Assembly (NCBI RefSeq): GCF_024793945.1
Contig: NZ_JANUSD010000008.1
Coordinates: 124,001 to 188,000, forward strand
Reading direction: 5' to 3'
Source: Emticicia fluvialis
Lineage (GTDB): Bacteria > Bacteroidota > Bacteroidia > Cytophagales > Spirosomataceae
DNA length: 64,000 nt
The notes beneath the pieces were generated by a model. The model saw nothing but the letters and a program-made list of their open reading frames with translations. It was not told the DNA's origin and made no database searches. Made by a program: the position numbers and the translations under genes. Positions 46,220 through 56,111 of this stretch are shown piece after piece. Position 1 is the stretch's first letter. Every line of letters begins with the position of its first letter.

Positions 46220-48781
46220 TTACGCTGAATTTCTACTGGCGTTGATGTTGCCGAACAAAGAGCGGGTAACCATTTTTTCGTAAACCAGCCTTAATTGTTC
46301 GTCTGTTGTTTCTTCTATTTTTTGTAGTGCATATTGCTGAATAGTGAGCAGGGGCAATACTATATGTTCGCGGTAATCGATAGACAATTTGCTTAGCCTT
46401 TCATTGGCCATCAGGCTTTGTTCGCCTGACACCCGCAGCATATTGGCAACAGTAAGCTTATATTCATCGTAAAGTATCTGCCAGAAATTGCCATATTCAG
46501 GGTCATTTTTCATATAGTAAGTCAACGGAAAATAGGTTTTGGTAAGTGCCATCATGCTATTTTCAATCAGCGTCTTAAAATACAAAGAGTTTTTATACAA
46601 AGTCTTGAGGTCTTCAAGGCGGCCTTCGTCTATCACTTTCTGCAGGGCCGAACCAAAACCGAAATATCCCGGCACGTTCTGCTTCAACTGGCTCCAGGAC
46701 CCAACAAACGGTATGGCGCGCAGGTCTGATAACGTGAGTTGCTTGCCCGAACTTCTTTTACTCGGGCGGCTGCCTATATTGGTAAGGCCGTAATATTTCA
46801 ACGGACTTTTGTTTTCAAGATAAGGTACAAACAATGGGTGAGCCTTGAGCTCAAAATATTTTTTCACGCCTACGTCGGCCAGCTCATCAATCAGGCTGCG
46901 TTCATAGTCGTTAATTACTGAGGCGTCGTCCTGAAAAACATCATTGATGATACCCGCCGATAGCAACTGCTCAAAGTTGTACATTGCCTGCGACCGCGAA
47001 CCATACATAGACGTAATGGTTTGTCCCTGAATGGTAATCTGAATCTCGTTATTGGCAATGGTCGGGCCTTGCGAAGCATAGAACTGGTGGGTTTTACCAC
47101 CGCCACGTGCAGGCGGGCCGCCGCGGCCGTCAAAGAATATCACTTCTACTTCATTCTTGTTCGATATGGCGGTTAGTTTCTCTTTGGCCTGATAAATCTC
47201 CCAGTTGGCTTTTACATAACCACCGTCTTTGGTACCATCAGAAAACCCAAGCATGATTGACTGCTGCTTGCTGCGGTGTTCGAGATGCTTTTTGTAGAAC
47301 GGTAACTGGTAAAGCGTCGACATCGTGTTTTCTGAGCTGTCGAGCCCCTCAATGGTTTCAAACAAAGGTAAAACATCCACATTGATTTCCTCAGCCTTGT
47401 AGCCGCAGAAACGGAAAAGCGCCAGTACTTCCAACACTGAGAAAACAGAGGTGGAGTTGCTGATAATGTATCGATGGCAGGCTTTTTCGCCGTTAAGGGT
47501 CTGTATCTCCTTAATCACTTTTACGGTCTTGAAGGTGTCTTTCACAAGTGCATCTTCAAAGTCGTCTTCATTTATATCCAGTTTATACTCGGTCAGGAAG
47601 CTGAGTTTTTCATCAAAATTCCATTCGGCATAAGGCTTGGCAGATATACCATATTTCTGGTTTATCTGCTCCATTACATTTTCATGTATGCTGCTGTCCT
47701 GGCGGATATCCAGGCTGGCAAAGTGCAGGCCAAACAGCTTTACCTGCTGAATAAAGCGGTCTAGTAAATCAAGAAACAGGCCTTTATGTTGGGTTATCAG
47801 TATTTGCCTTACCTCGTCTAACGACGCAAGCAGTTCCTGCAATGTCAAGTCATTTTTAAGGCCGTTCATATTGGTATAAATGCGGTTGCTGATGGCTGTG
47901 AGCAATGGCATTACCCCTTTAAATGTTAAACGGCGGCAAATAATTTTGAAATCGTTATAATAGCATTTCAGGATGCTGGTTCTCAGTTCTGTCGAAACCT
48001 TTTTGGATATTTCGGCCGTCACAAAAGGGTTGCCGTCGCGGTCGCCGCCCGGCCAGAAACCCAACTCAAGCACAGGCTTGAAGCCCTGGCTGTTATTATT
48101 ATTCTGAAAATAGGTGTTCAGTTTTTCGTGTATCTCACCTATTACCTGATAATACACATGGCGCAGGTAAAATATAATACTTTGTGCTTCTTCAAGCGGG
48201 GTTGGTTTTTTATCGTTAATAAAAGGCGTTTTGCCCAGCTGTTGCAGCAGCGAGTCAATGCCGTTAATATCATTTTTAGGAATAAGCTGTTCAAGGTCTT
48301 GAATAATTCGCAGTACACTGCTGGGGTAAAACTGCGTAGGGTGTGCCGTAAAAACTATACGTACTTTAAAGTTCTGTAGTTTTTTCTGAACTTCATCCAG
48401 CTTGTTTTGTTGTACGGCCAGTTCAAGTGTGCTTTGTAAAGTACCTTTGCCATTGAGCGGATATAGCTTTTCAAAGGCTGAGTCTTCTACACTGTCAAAA
48501 AGTACCACCTGCCGTTCTATATAAGTTATGAACCTGAACAAAAGGTCAATTTTTTCCTTTTCTTCTTTGATAGAGGTATATTGCCTGAAAAACGTGTCGA
48601 TGATTTCTTTAGGTTCTTTGCCTTCTTCAAAACCGGCCTCTGACATATCGTGCAGAAAAGGCATTAATTGACCAATTTTAGTCATCTTGTCATAAGGCAA
48701 CCTTGAAAAAAGCGTATTAAATACAAGGTATTTATTATGAATTTCCTGTGTAAAAATCGAATCAATAGAATTTCCCAGCAT
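46220..48781 (-). CDS. ppc: phosphoenolpyruvate carboxylase
   Basis: 853 residues from ATG 48781; a TTG 33 bp upstream is the alternative. Catalytic motifs: VFTAHPTQFYPS (His), GFWPGGDRDGNPFVT, MLGFSDGTKDGGY, FFDGRGGPPARGGGKTH and the C-terminal NASRNSA, close to the family's usual xNTG end. It adds bicarbonate to PEP, making oxaloacetate for the TCA cycle. The length is normal. Confidence 0.96.
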   Translation of the reverse strand: MLGNSIDSIFTQEIHNKYLVFNTLFSRLPYDKMTKIGQLMPFLHDMSEAGFEEGKEPKEIIDTFFRQYTSIKEEKEKIDLLFRFITYIERQVVLFDSVEDSAFEKLYPLNGKGTLQSTLELAVQQNKLDEVQKKLQNFKVRIVFTAHPTQFYPSSVLRIIQDLEQLIPKNDINGIDSLLQQLGKTPFINDKKPTPLEEAQSIIFYLRHVYYQVIGEIHEKLNTYFQNNNNSQGFKPVLELGFWPGGDRDGNPFVTAEISKKVSTELRTSILKCYYNDFKIICRRLTFKGVMPLLTAISNRIYTNMNGLKNDLTLQELLASLDEVRQILITQHKGLFLDLLDRFIQQVKLFGLHFASLDIRQDSSIHENVMEQINQKYGISAKPYAEWNFDEKLSFLTEYKLDINEDDFEDALVKDTFKTVKVIKEIQTLNGEKACHRYIISNSTSVFSVLEVLALFRFCGYKAEEINVDVLPLFETIEGLDSSENTMSTLYQLPFYKKHLEHRSKQQSIMLGFSDGTKDGGYVKANWEIYQAKEKLTAISNKNEVEVIFFDGRGGPPARGGGKTHQFYASQGPTIANNEIQITIQGQTITSMYGSRSQAMYNFEQLLSAGIINDVFQDDASVINDYERSLIDELADVGVKKYFELKAHPLFVPYLENKSPLKYYGLTNIGSRPSKRSSGKQLTLSDLRAIPFVGSWSQLKQNVPGYFGFGSALQKVIDEGRLEDLKTLYKNSLYFKTLIENSMMALTKTYFPLTYYMKNDPEYGNFWQILYDEYKLTVANMLRVSGEQSLMANERLSKLSIDYREHIVLPLLTIQQYALQKIEETTDEQLRLVYEKMVTRSLFGNINASRNSA

Positions 48782-49019
48782 TTTTTTACTAGTATTAATG
48801 TTTTGAATGAGCAAACTACGTAAAAATCTACTGTATTTTGATTGTTTAGCCGAATAAAGTTTGGCTTTTCTTGAAAAAGTTAAAATATTTCAAAAGATAA
48901 ATCAATTCTTTTGAAAGCCATTTCTTTTTCGGTAGCAGTAATCGTTAAATTCAGTATTTTTACTTTTCAAAGGTAGATATAAACACAACACAACCCGTAG
49001 GTATTAATTTTTTTAATGC

Positions 49020-50174
49020 ATGGAGTACCCGATTTACATGGATTACAACGCTACCACACCTCTGGCCCCTGAGGTGCTAGACGCCATGTTGCCGTATCTT
49101 ACCAGCCATTTTGGCAATGCCGCCAGTCGTTTTCATGCTTATGGCTGGAAAGCAGCCGAGGCAGTAACTGCCGCGCGGCGGCAGGTAGCTGGCTTAATAG
49201 GTGCAACAGAAAAAGAAATGGTGTTTACCAGTGGGGCAACAGAATCGGTTAATCTGGCTATTAAAGGCGTTTATGAGGCTTTTAGCGCAAATGGGGGGCA
49301 TATCATAACAGTTGAAACCGAGCATAAGGCGGTATTGGATACCTGCGCCCATCTAGAGAAATCTGGTGCAGACATTACGTATCTGCCTGTAGATAAAGAA
49401 GGCAATATTGATTTAGAAAACCTCGAAAGGTGTATCAGACCCGATACAATTCTGATTTCTGTAATGGCCGCCAATAGCGAAACGGGGGTCTTGCAACCGC
49501 TAAAAACAATAGCGCAGATAGCCCACCGGCATCAGGCGTTGTTTCATACCGATGCAACCCAGGCAGTGGGTAAACTGCCAATAAATGTAATGGATGACCA
49601 AATTGATTTGCTGAGCCTGTCGGCACATAAGTTTTACGGGCCAAAGGGGGTAGGTGCGCTATATGTCAGAAAGAACCTGAATATCATTGCCCAGCAGGAT
49701 GGGGGCAGGCATGAACGCGGCTTGCGTTCGGGTACACTTAATGTAGCAGGTATAGTGGGTTTGGGCGCAGCTGCTGAACTTTGCCAACGGGATATACATG
49801 AAGAAAACGAGCGCCTTGCCGGGTTAAGAAATAAACTTGAAGAAGGAATATTAAACCAGCTGCCGGAGGCCGGAATCAATGGCAACAGGGCTAATCGCCT
49901 GCCTAATACCACCAACATCAGATTTGGCCGGATTGATGGCGAGCAATTGCTGATGAGCCTCAACGAAATTGCTGTTTCTAATGGCTCGGCTTGTAATTCA
50001 GCCTCAACAGAACCTTCTTATGTGCTGAAAGCCATGGGGCTTGACGATGACACCGCCTACGGCTCAGTTCGGTTTAGTCTCGGAAGAAACACCACTGCCG
50101 AAGATGTTGCTTTGGGTATCAGTCATGTATGTGAGGTGGTAGGCAGAATGAAGCGCGTGGGAGTTTATGATTGA
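49020..50174 (+). CDS. cysteine desulfurase (NifS/IscS type)
   Basis: 384 residues. YMDYNATTPL, FTSGATESVNLAIKG, TDATQAVGKLP, LSLSAHKFYGPKGVGAL (PLP Lys) and SNGSACNSASTEPSYVL (active-site Cys) identify a class V aminotransferase of the IscS/NifS group. It supplies sulfur for iron-sulfur clusters or, with MoaD, for molybdopterin. ATG 49020 fits exactly the start of the fold. Confidence 0.94.
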   Translation: MEYPIYMDYNATTPLAPEVLDAMLPYLTSHFGNAASRFHAYGWKAAEAVTAARRQVAGLIGATEKEMVFTSGATESVNLAIKGVYEAFSANGGHIITVETEHKAVLDTCAHLEKSGADITYLPVDKEGNIDLENLERCIRPDTILISVMAANSETGVLQPLKTIAQIAHRHQALFHTDATQAVGKLPINVMDDQIDLLSLSAHKFYGPKGVGALYVRKNLNIIAQQDGGRHERGLRSGTLNVAGIVGLGAAAELCQRDIHEENERLAGLRNKLEEGILNQLPEAGINGNRANRLPNTTNIRFGRIDGEQLLMSLNEIAVSNGSACNSASTEPSYVLKAMGLDDDTAYGSVRFSLGRNTTAEDVALGISHVCEVVGRMKRVGVYD

Positions 50175-50255
50175 ATGAGTATCTAAGCCCCGGAACTTAA
50201 AAGACCGGTAATGATTTGAAATCAAAGAATCCACAGGGTAATTGACAATAGAGTC

Positions 50256-50735
50256 ATGGAAGACAAAAAAAGAGAATTTATGCAGAAAGCCATCCAATTA
50301 TCGTTGATTGGCAGCCAGGCGGGTGTTGGGCAGGGCCCCTTTGGGGCAGTAATAGTGAAAGATGGCCAGATAATAGGGCAGGGGCATAATCAGGTTGTTG
50401 CCACCAACGACCCTACCGCACATGCCGAGGTTATGGCCATAAGAGATGCCTGCAAAAACCTGGGGACTTTCGACTTAAGCAATTGCGAAATTTATACTTC
50501 ATGTGAGCCATGCCCCATGTGCCTGAGCGCCATTTACTGGGCTCGGCTTGGTAAAATTTATTTTGGTAATACACGTAATGATGCCGCCGAAATTGGTTTC
50601 GATGACGCATTCTTGTACCATGAAATACCGCTTCCGTTAGAACAACGGAAGATACCCATAGAAGCAATGAGCAGAGACGAAGCGCATGTTGCCTTTGAGC
50701 TTTGGGCAAACAAAGAAGATAAAATAGCCTATTAA
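50256..50735 (+). CDS. nucleoside/guanine deaminase
   Basis: 159 residues. The zinc site is complete: AHAEVMAIRDAC (His, Glu) and SCEPCPMCLSAIYWARLG (two Cys). The ending resembles GuaD guanine deaminases of Bacillus type, with GFDDAFLYHEIPLP. It produces xanthine, which fits the molybdenum-hydroxylase maturation gene xdhC 30 bp downstream. Confidence 0.88.
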   Translation: MEDKKREFMQKAIQLSLIGSQAGVGQGPFGAVIVKDGQIIGQGHNQVVATNDPTAHAEVMAIRDACKNLGTFDLSNCEIYTSCEPCPMCLSAIYWARLGKIYFGNTRNDAAEIGFDDAFLYHEIPLPLEQRKIPIEAMSRDEAHVAFELWANKEDKIAY

Positions 50736-50765
50736 ATTACGGATATGCCTTTTTTTAGGATATAT

Positions 50766-51887
50766 ATGAAAGAGATTAAGCAGATTGTTGAGGCCTATCA
50801 GAAAATAGACTTTAGTAAGAATAAAGCCGCTTTGGCAACCGTGGTGCGGGTAGAGGGGTCTTCATATCGGCGAACCGGTGCAAGAATGCTGGTGATGGAG
50901 TCTGGCGAATGGATTGGGGGTATCAGCGGTGGATGTCTGGAAGGGGATGCACTCAAAAAAGCCCGGCTGGTAATGCTGCAAAATAAAGCTACGCTGATAA
51001 CTTATGATACTACCGACGACGACCCCTACCAGATAGGCGTCGGGTTGGGTTGTAATGGCATAATTGATGTGTTGATAAGTCCGCTCGACCCACGAAATGA
51101 GCAAAATGCTGTTTTGCAGCTAAGCAGTTGCCTCAACCAACGCACACCCAATGTTATTGTAACCGTAACAGATGTTAAAAAACCGAATCTGCAAGAAGCG
51201 GAAATTGAATTGGGGCAGGTTTTCAGGTATGACAACCCAGACCACTTCAACAGCAGCTTCACTCTGGACACCATCAAAGCAGATGTGGTTCATGAAATAG
51301 AAACGGCACTTTTAAACACCAAATCAGTTTCTAAAACCTATGTTTTAGCATCAGAGGCAACAATAAGTTTATTTATTGAAGTGGTGCCACCACCCGTACA
51401 CCTCTATGTGTTTGGAAGTAACTACGATGTTTATCCAATGGTGCGCATAGCCAAAGAGCTGGGTTGGAAAGTAACGGTTATCTGTAATCCGGCCAGAATG
51501 CATCCGTCTCTTTTTGCAACTGCCGACGCCGTAATGCCCAAGAATCACATGCCGGTTGTAGATAGATTCACCGCGGCTATTTCTATGTGCCATGATTACG
51601 AGACCGACTACGCTAATCTGCAAACCCTGCTTAATACCGGTATTTCTTACATTGGTTTGCTGGGCCCTAAAAAGCGTACAATAAAAATGTATGCACGTAT
51701 GGTAGAAGAGGGTAAGGCCATTACCACTGAAGACGAAGAACGCATATTTAGCCCCGTAGGGCTGGATATAGGCGCTAGCACGCCAGAAGAGATTGCCCTT
51801 GCTGTATGTGCCGAAATACGCACAAATTTCAGCGGAAGAGACGCCGGAAAACTGAAATTCAGAAATAAACCTATTTACGAGACTTAA
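50766..51887 (+). CDS. xdhC: XdhC/CoxI family molybdenum-enzyme maturation protein
   Basis: 373 residues from ATG 50766; an ATG 21 bp upstream is also open, but KEIKQIVEAYQKIDF is the family start and AGGA precedes it. The N-terminal XdhC_CoxI domain has GGISGGCLEGD with the Mo-cofactor-binding Cys; the C-terminal Rossmann domain has LYVFGSNYDVYPMVRIA and GLLGPKKRT. XdhC binds and sulfurates the molybdenum cofactor for xanthine dehydrogenase. The dehydrogenase itself is not in the window. Confidence 0.9.
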   Translation: MKEIKQIVEAYQKIDFSKNKAALATVVRVEGSSYRRTGARMLVMESGEWIGGISGGCLEGDALKKARLVMLQNKATLITYDTTDDDPYQIGVGLGCNGIIDVLISPLDPRNEQNAVLQLSSCLNQRTPNVIVTVTDVKKPNLQEAEIELGQVFRYDNPDHFNSSFTLDTIKADVVHEIETALLNTKSVSKTYVLASEATISLFIEVVPPPVHLYVFGSNYDVYPMVRIAKELGWKVTVICNPARMHPSLFATADAVMPKNHMPVVDRFTAAISMCHDYETDYANLQTLLNTGISYIGLLGPKKRTIKMYARMVEEGKAITTEDEERIFSPVGLDIGASTPEEIALAVCAEIRTNFSGRDAGKLKFRNKPIYET

Positions 51888-52033
51888 AATTTGCTTTTTT
51901 GTAAAATCTGAAATATTATTGTCCCCTGATTACCCCTACCCGGTTAACCTTAACCCTTTATAATTTTGCTATTGAGTTAGAATAAGCTACTGCTGATTGA
52001 TCAGATGCTTTGGCTTTTGAAAAAACCGTCTTC

Positions 52034-52795
52034 ATGTCACCCAGGTTTGTTTCATTACATGGGATAGTTGTTCTATTAACTGTCCTGTTCTTTCAGTTCT
52101 TGCCCGTACCGGAAATGCTTTCCTGGGAAGAGCTTTTGCTGTCTAAATTTTTGAATCAGGCGCCAACTTTGCTTTGCCTGGGGTACTTTCTATTTCACAG
52201 AAAAAGAGTTCATGACAGCCTCAGTTATTTTTTGTTGATTGCCTTTCTGTTTCTTGAAATCCTGGTCGAAATCTATTATTATTTTGTATCAACCGGTTCT
52301 TTGTTTGTTGCTAATCTTATCAATGATATTTTGGCCTTTGTGGTATTGTTTGTGCTATATAACCAGCAGCGTTTGCGTCTAAGGGCGTCTGGTATTTACA
52401 ACAAAAAGCTGGGTTATGTTATTTTTGCGTGCTTTATAGTTGCATTAGGCTTTAGTTTTTCTTTGTCAAAGGCGTATAAAATCTATTTTTCGTCCGAAAA
52501 ACTAATATTTTTCTTAATAATGGTTGAGATGGCTCTTAACATCATTACTGTGGGCATCAGCTTTTATGTAAACGGGCCTTTAAGCCGCAACCGATACAGG
52601 CTGGCAGTTGGTACAATAGCCATTGTTACCTTAAAAATTTATTTATACCTGAGCCGCTTCGTTTTTGAAGTTTATCCGGCATTTGCGTTCACTATCGGAA
52701 AAATTATTTTCTCAATGGGTATTTTGCTGATTGCCGATAGTATTATGCGCAAATGTATGGTTAAAAAAAATGCTCCTGTTTTTATTCCCCGCTAA
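52034..52795 (+). CDS. polytopic membrane protein, unknown
   Basis: 253 residues from ATG 52034 (a TTG at 52010 is the alternative). About seven or eight membrane helices fill nearly the whole protein; short charged loops between. A stretch QRLRLRASGIYNKKLGY separates two halves. No conserved motif known to me. It stands alone between xdhC and moeA, with no sign that it takes part in molybdenum metabolism. Confidence 0.75.
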   Translation: MSPRFVSLHGIVVLLTVLFFQFLPVPEMLSWEELLLSKFLNQAPTLLCLGYFLFHRKRVHDSLSYFLLIAFLFLEILVEIYYYFVSTGSLFVANLINDILAFVVLFVLYNQQRLRLRASGIYNKKLGYVIFACFIVALGFSFSLSKAYKIYFSSEKLIFFLIMVEMALNIITVGISFYVNGPLSRNRYRLAVGTIAIVTLKIYLYLSRFVFEVYPAFAFTIGKIIFSMGILLIADSIMRKCMVKKNAPVFIPR

Positions 52796-53007
52796 AAAAG
52801 CCTTGCTTCAGCCTGCTGATTGGTAGCTTTTTTCTTCTTTGGCCAATTGTATGGCCTTAAATCATTCTAAAAAGCAAATATTGAATTAAGTTTGCATCGC
52901 CCTGTGTTTTTTTTTACCATTCAGGTATTTACTTATTAATAGTTTCAGAAAACAGGCTGTTGAACCGGGCAATTAAACAACAGATAAACCTGTAAAAGCC
53001 AGCAGAT

Positions 53008-54201
53008 ATGATAACAGTTGAACAGGCTGAATCAATAATATTGAGTCAGGCAATAACACCACAGGTAGAAAAATTAGCAATTGAAGACGCCACAGGAAGA
53101 ATACTGGCTGAAGATTTTTATGCCGACCGCGATTTTCCTCCTTTTAACAGAGTATCTATGGACGGCATTGCATTGGCTTTTAAGCAGATAGTTGCCGGTC
53201 AGGTTAGTTTTCGTATTGAAAGCACGGCAGCCGCAGGTAAGCCACAGGTAATGTTGCAAAACCCGATGAATTGCATAGAAGTAATGACGGGCGCTATATT
53301 GCCCGATGGAACCGATACGGTTATCAGATACGAGGATGTGACCATTAATGACAGCCTGGCAACCATAAATGTTATACCGGCAGAACAGGGCCTGAGCATA
53401 CATAAACAGGGTGCAGACAAGAAAAAGCAAGATAAGCTCGTAAAAACAGGTACCAGAATTACACCAGCAGAAATTGGAATAGCTGCCACTATTGGTAAAC
53501 ATGAAATACTGGTGCAGAAAAAGCCAAGAGCAGTTTTAATTGCCACCGGAGAAGAGATTATACCTGTTACTGAAACCCCGTTACCGCACCAGATACGAAC
53601 CTCTAACAGTTATGCTTTACAGGCTTGCCTTAAAACCTGGGGCGTACTTGCCGACATCGTTTTATTGCCTGACAACCAGGAAACTATAGAGCAGAAGATT
53701 AAGGAGTTTCTGGATACTTACGATGTGCTGGTTCTGAGTGGAGGGGTATCGGCCGGTAAATTTGATTTTGTACCTGCTGCTTTAGAAAACCAGGGGGTGC
53801 ATAAACTTTTTCATAAAGTGGCGCAAAGACCGGGCAAGCCATTCTGGTTTGGCGTGAAAGACACAAAGGTAGTTTTTGCTTTACCGGGTAATCCGGTTTC
53901 TACTTTTATGTGTTTGCACCGGTATATTAAACCCTGGCTTGATGTGTCGCAGGGGATGCCGCTTAAGCCCGAGCTGGCAGAGCTGTCGGAAGATTTTGAA
54001 GTAAATTTCCCACTGACTTTTTTTATGCAGGTGCGCCTGATACAAGAACCCGGCGGCATTGTAAAAGCAATACCAGTAGCAGGAAATGGCTCCGGCGACC
54101 TCACCAGTCTGATAGAAGCAGACGCGTTTATGGAGCTGCCCAGGGGTAAAGGAGTTTTCAGAAAAGGCGAACTTTACCCAGTCTGGCGGTACAGGCAATA
54201 A
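53008..54201 (+). CDS. moeA: molybdopterin molybdotransferase
   Basis: 397 residues. DRDFPPFNRVSMDGIAL, EVMTGAILPDGTDTVIRYED, RTSNSYALQACLKTWG, LVLSGGVSAGKFDFVP and ALPGNPVSTFMC are MoeA signatures. It inserts molybdate into adenylated molybdopterin. The preceding ~210 bp hold no gene. Confidence 0.95.
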   Translation: MITVEQAESIILSQAITPQVEKLAIEDATGRILAEDFYADRDFPPFNRVSMDGIALAFKQIVAGQVSFRIESTAAAGKPQVMLQNPMNCIEVMTGAILPDGTDTVIRYEDVTINDSLATINVIPAEQGLSIHKQGADKKKQDKLVKTGTRITPAEIGIAATIGKHEILVQKKPRAVLIATGEEIIPVTETPLPHQIRTSNSYALQACLKTWGVLADIVLLPDNQETIEQKIKEFLDTYDVLVLSGGVSAGKFDFVPAALENQGVHKLFHKVAQRPGKPFWFGVKDTKVVFALPGNPVSTFMCLHRYIKPWLDVSQGMPLKPELAELSEDFEVNFPLTFFMQVRLIQEPGGIVKAIPVAGNGSGDLTSLIEADAFMELPRGKGVFRKGELYPVWRYRQ

Positions 54202-54439
54202 AATTCGTTTTGGGTACCAGCATTAAAAAACCGTTTACTCAAATTAGAAGTTGTTACCACGCAAATACAAAACTTTTTGACCGGCTGATAAGTTTAGTGT
54301 TTGTCGGCGCAGGCTGGCAGCTTACTGCTTAAAAACCGGAAGGATTACATTTACCTGAAATCTTTAATTGCTATAAACAGGCTTCAGCCTTTCTTTTTTT
54401 AGCATTTTTCAATAATTTTGAACAAAAATCTGTGGGAAA

Positions 54440-54838
54440 GTGAAAAATCTAAGAGAAACCATAACCAGAGTGCCTGTTGTACCGCCAAAGGCCAATCGTG
54501 AAGAACGCAAAGAACAGTTGCAGGAATCCATAGATAAATATTTAGGTGCCATTGAAACCCAGATAGGAGACCTTAAAAAAGTAGGTAAAAATGCTTTGGT
54601 TATCGGTGGAATCATTGTGGCCGTATATGCAGTTACCGAGCTACTTTTACCTGCCGGGAAAAAGACTATCGAAGACCACGAGCCACTGCCTGAGCCAGAA
54701 CCTGAAAAAGCCGGCGATTCTATGTTATGGGCTGCCATGAAAGGTGCTGCTACCTCTATTCTGTTAGCTGTTGCAAAAGAAAAATTACTGGAATTGATAG
54801 ATCACCTCACAACTAAAGATGCCGAAGCAACTTCTTGA
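54440..54838 (+). CDS. small single-pass membrane protein, unknown
   Basis: 132 residues with GTG start. An N-terminal charged helix (EERKEQLQESIDKYLGAIETQ), one hydrophobic helix (NALVIGGIIVAVYAVTELLL), a PLPEPEPEKAG linker and a second amphipathic helix. It overlaps the next gene by 20 bp, so they are co-translated. No known family. Confidence 0.7.
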   Translation: MKNLRETITRVPVVPPKANREERKEQLQESIDKYLGAIETQIGDLKKVGKNALVIGGIIVAVYAVTELLLPAGKKTIEDHEPLPEPEPEKAGDSMLWAAMKGAATSILLAVAKEKLLELIDHLTTKDAEATS

Positions 54839-55577
54839 TAAAATATTAAATCTTAATCACCTCAAAAAAAAGGCTTTAGCTGTTTTGCTTGATCCTGACA
54901 AGGTGGAGATTGCTACATTTAATCGATTTTTATACAGCTGCGTAGAAAACCGGGTTGATTTCTTTTTTGTGGGCGGTAGCCTCATTACGAATCAGATGAT
55001 GGCTGAAATGATTGCCGTCATCCGCCAGCAAACCAATATTCCTGTTGTAATATTCCCTGGCAATAGCCTGCATATTGAGCCATCTGCCGATGGCATTCTG
55101 TTACTTTCGTTGATTTCAGGCCGCAACCCGGACTACCTGATTGGCCAGCATGTGATTTCGGCCCCCTTACTGAAACACAGTGGGCTTGAAATACTGCCAA
55201 CCGGCTATATACTGGTAGACAGCGGCCGGCAAACAACGGTTTCTTATATCAGCAATACAACGCCCATTCCGCACGACAAAGCAGATATTGCCGCCTGTAC
55301 AGCCATAGCCGGAGAAATGCTTGGCCTGCGCCTTATTTATCTTGACGGTGGCAGCGGGGCCATTAATCCGGTATCTGCTAAAATGATTCGCATGGTAAGA
55401 GAAAACATCGCTGCGCCACTTATTGTGGGCGGTGGTATTAACTCTGCCCAAAAAGCCCATGATGCCTTAGAAGCCGGTGCTGACATCATCGTAATAGGCA
55501 ATGCATTTGAGAAAAACCCTGCCTTATTGCCCGAAATAGCAGAGGTGGTTCTATCTTTCAATTTAATAACCGCTTAG
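54819..55577 (+). CDS. geranylgeranylglyceryl/heptaprenylglyceryl phosphate synthase
   Basis: 252 residues, TIM barrel. VLLDPDKVEIATFNRF, DFFFVGGSLITNQ, VVIFPGNSLHIEPSADGILLLSLISGRNP, YLDGGSGAINPVS and LIVGGGINSAQKAHDALEAGADIIVIGNAFEKNP are the hallmarks of the GGGP synthase/PcrB family. It makes an ether bond between sn-glycerol-1-phosphate and a polyprenyl diphosphate, the first step of archaeal-type ether lipids; some Bacteroidota have such enzymes. The stop overlaps the folK start. Confidence 0.93.
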   Translation: MPKQLLDKILNLNHLKKKALAVLLDPDKVEIATFNRFLYSCVENRVDFFFVGGSLITNQMMAEMIAVIRQQTNIPVVIFPGNSLHIEPSADGILLLSLISGRNPDYLIGQHVISAPLLKHSGLEILPTGYILVDSGRQTTVSYISNTTPIPHDKADIAACTAIAGEMLGLRLIYLDGGSGAINPVSAKMIRMVRENIAAPLIVGGGINSAQKAHDALEAGADIIVIGNAFEKNPALLPEIAEVVLSFNLITA

Positions 55578-56065
55578 TGAAAATCAATCAGGTTTATCTG
55601 GGGCTTGGGTCAAATCTTGGTAACAGACAAGAGAATCTTAATATGGCCCGTTTGCAAATTTCCCAAAACGTAGGTTCTATTATTGCGCAGTCTGCCATTT
55701 ATGAGACAGCTGCCTGGGGGCTAAAAGAGCAGAACGATTTTCTGAATCAGGTAATTTGTGTTTCCACAACGTTACCACCGCTTGAGGTACTTGCAGCCGT
55801 TTTAGCTGTTGAGCTGGCGATGGGAAGAAAGAGAGACCTTAAATGGGGGGCAAGGTTAATTGATATTGATGTGCTGTATTACAACAACGAAATTATACAG
55901 CTGCCTGAGCTGGTTGTGCCGCATCCGTTTATTCAGGAACGACGATTTGTGCTGGCTCCTCTTGCCGAAATTGCCAGGGCTCTTCTGCATCCTCAACTTC
56001 AGCTAAGTAATGCACAATTGTTAGAGATATGTGCAGATACCAGCGAGGTCAGGAAAAAACAATAG
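55577..56065 (+). CDS. folK: 6-hydroxymethyl-7,8-dihydropterin pyrophosphokinase
   Basis: 162 residues with GTG start sharing a base with the preceding stop codon. YLGLGSNLGNRQENL, AIYETAAWGLKEQNDFLNQV, GRKRDLKWGARLIDIDVLYYNN and HPFIQERRFVLAPLAEIA are the FolK motifs; it activates pterin for folate synthesis. Confidence 0.95.
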   Translation: MKINQVYLGLGSNLGNRQENLNMARLQISQNVGSIIAQSAIYETAAWGLKEQNDFLNQVICVSTTLPPLEVLAAVLAVELAMGRKRDLKWGARLIDIDVLYYNNEIIQLPELVVPHPFIQERRFVLAPLAEIARALLHPQLQLSNAQLLEICADTSEVRKKQ

Positions 56066-56096
56066 CCGCAACAAGCCGTTGCAGCTATGTTTCTTA
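56062..56096. terminator. terminator after folK
   Basis: ATAGC and GCAAC pair with GTTGC and GCTAT (one mismatch) around AAGCC; a T-rich run follows on the plus strand. It lies between convergent genes and may serve both. Confidence 0.75.
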
Positions 56097-56111
56097 TTAT
56101 TTATTCCTTTA

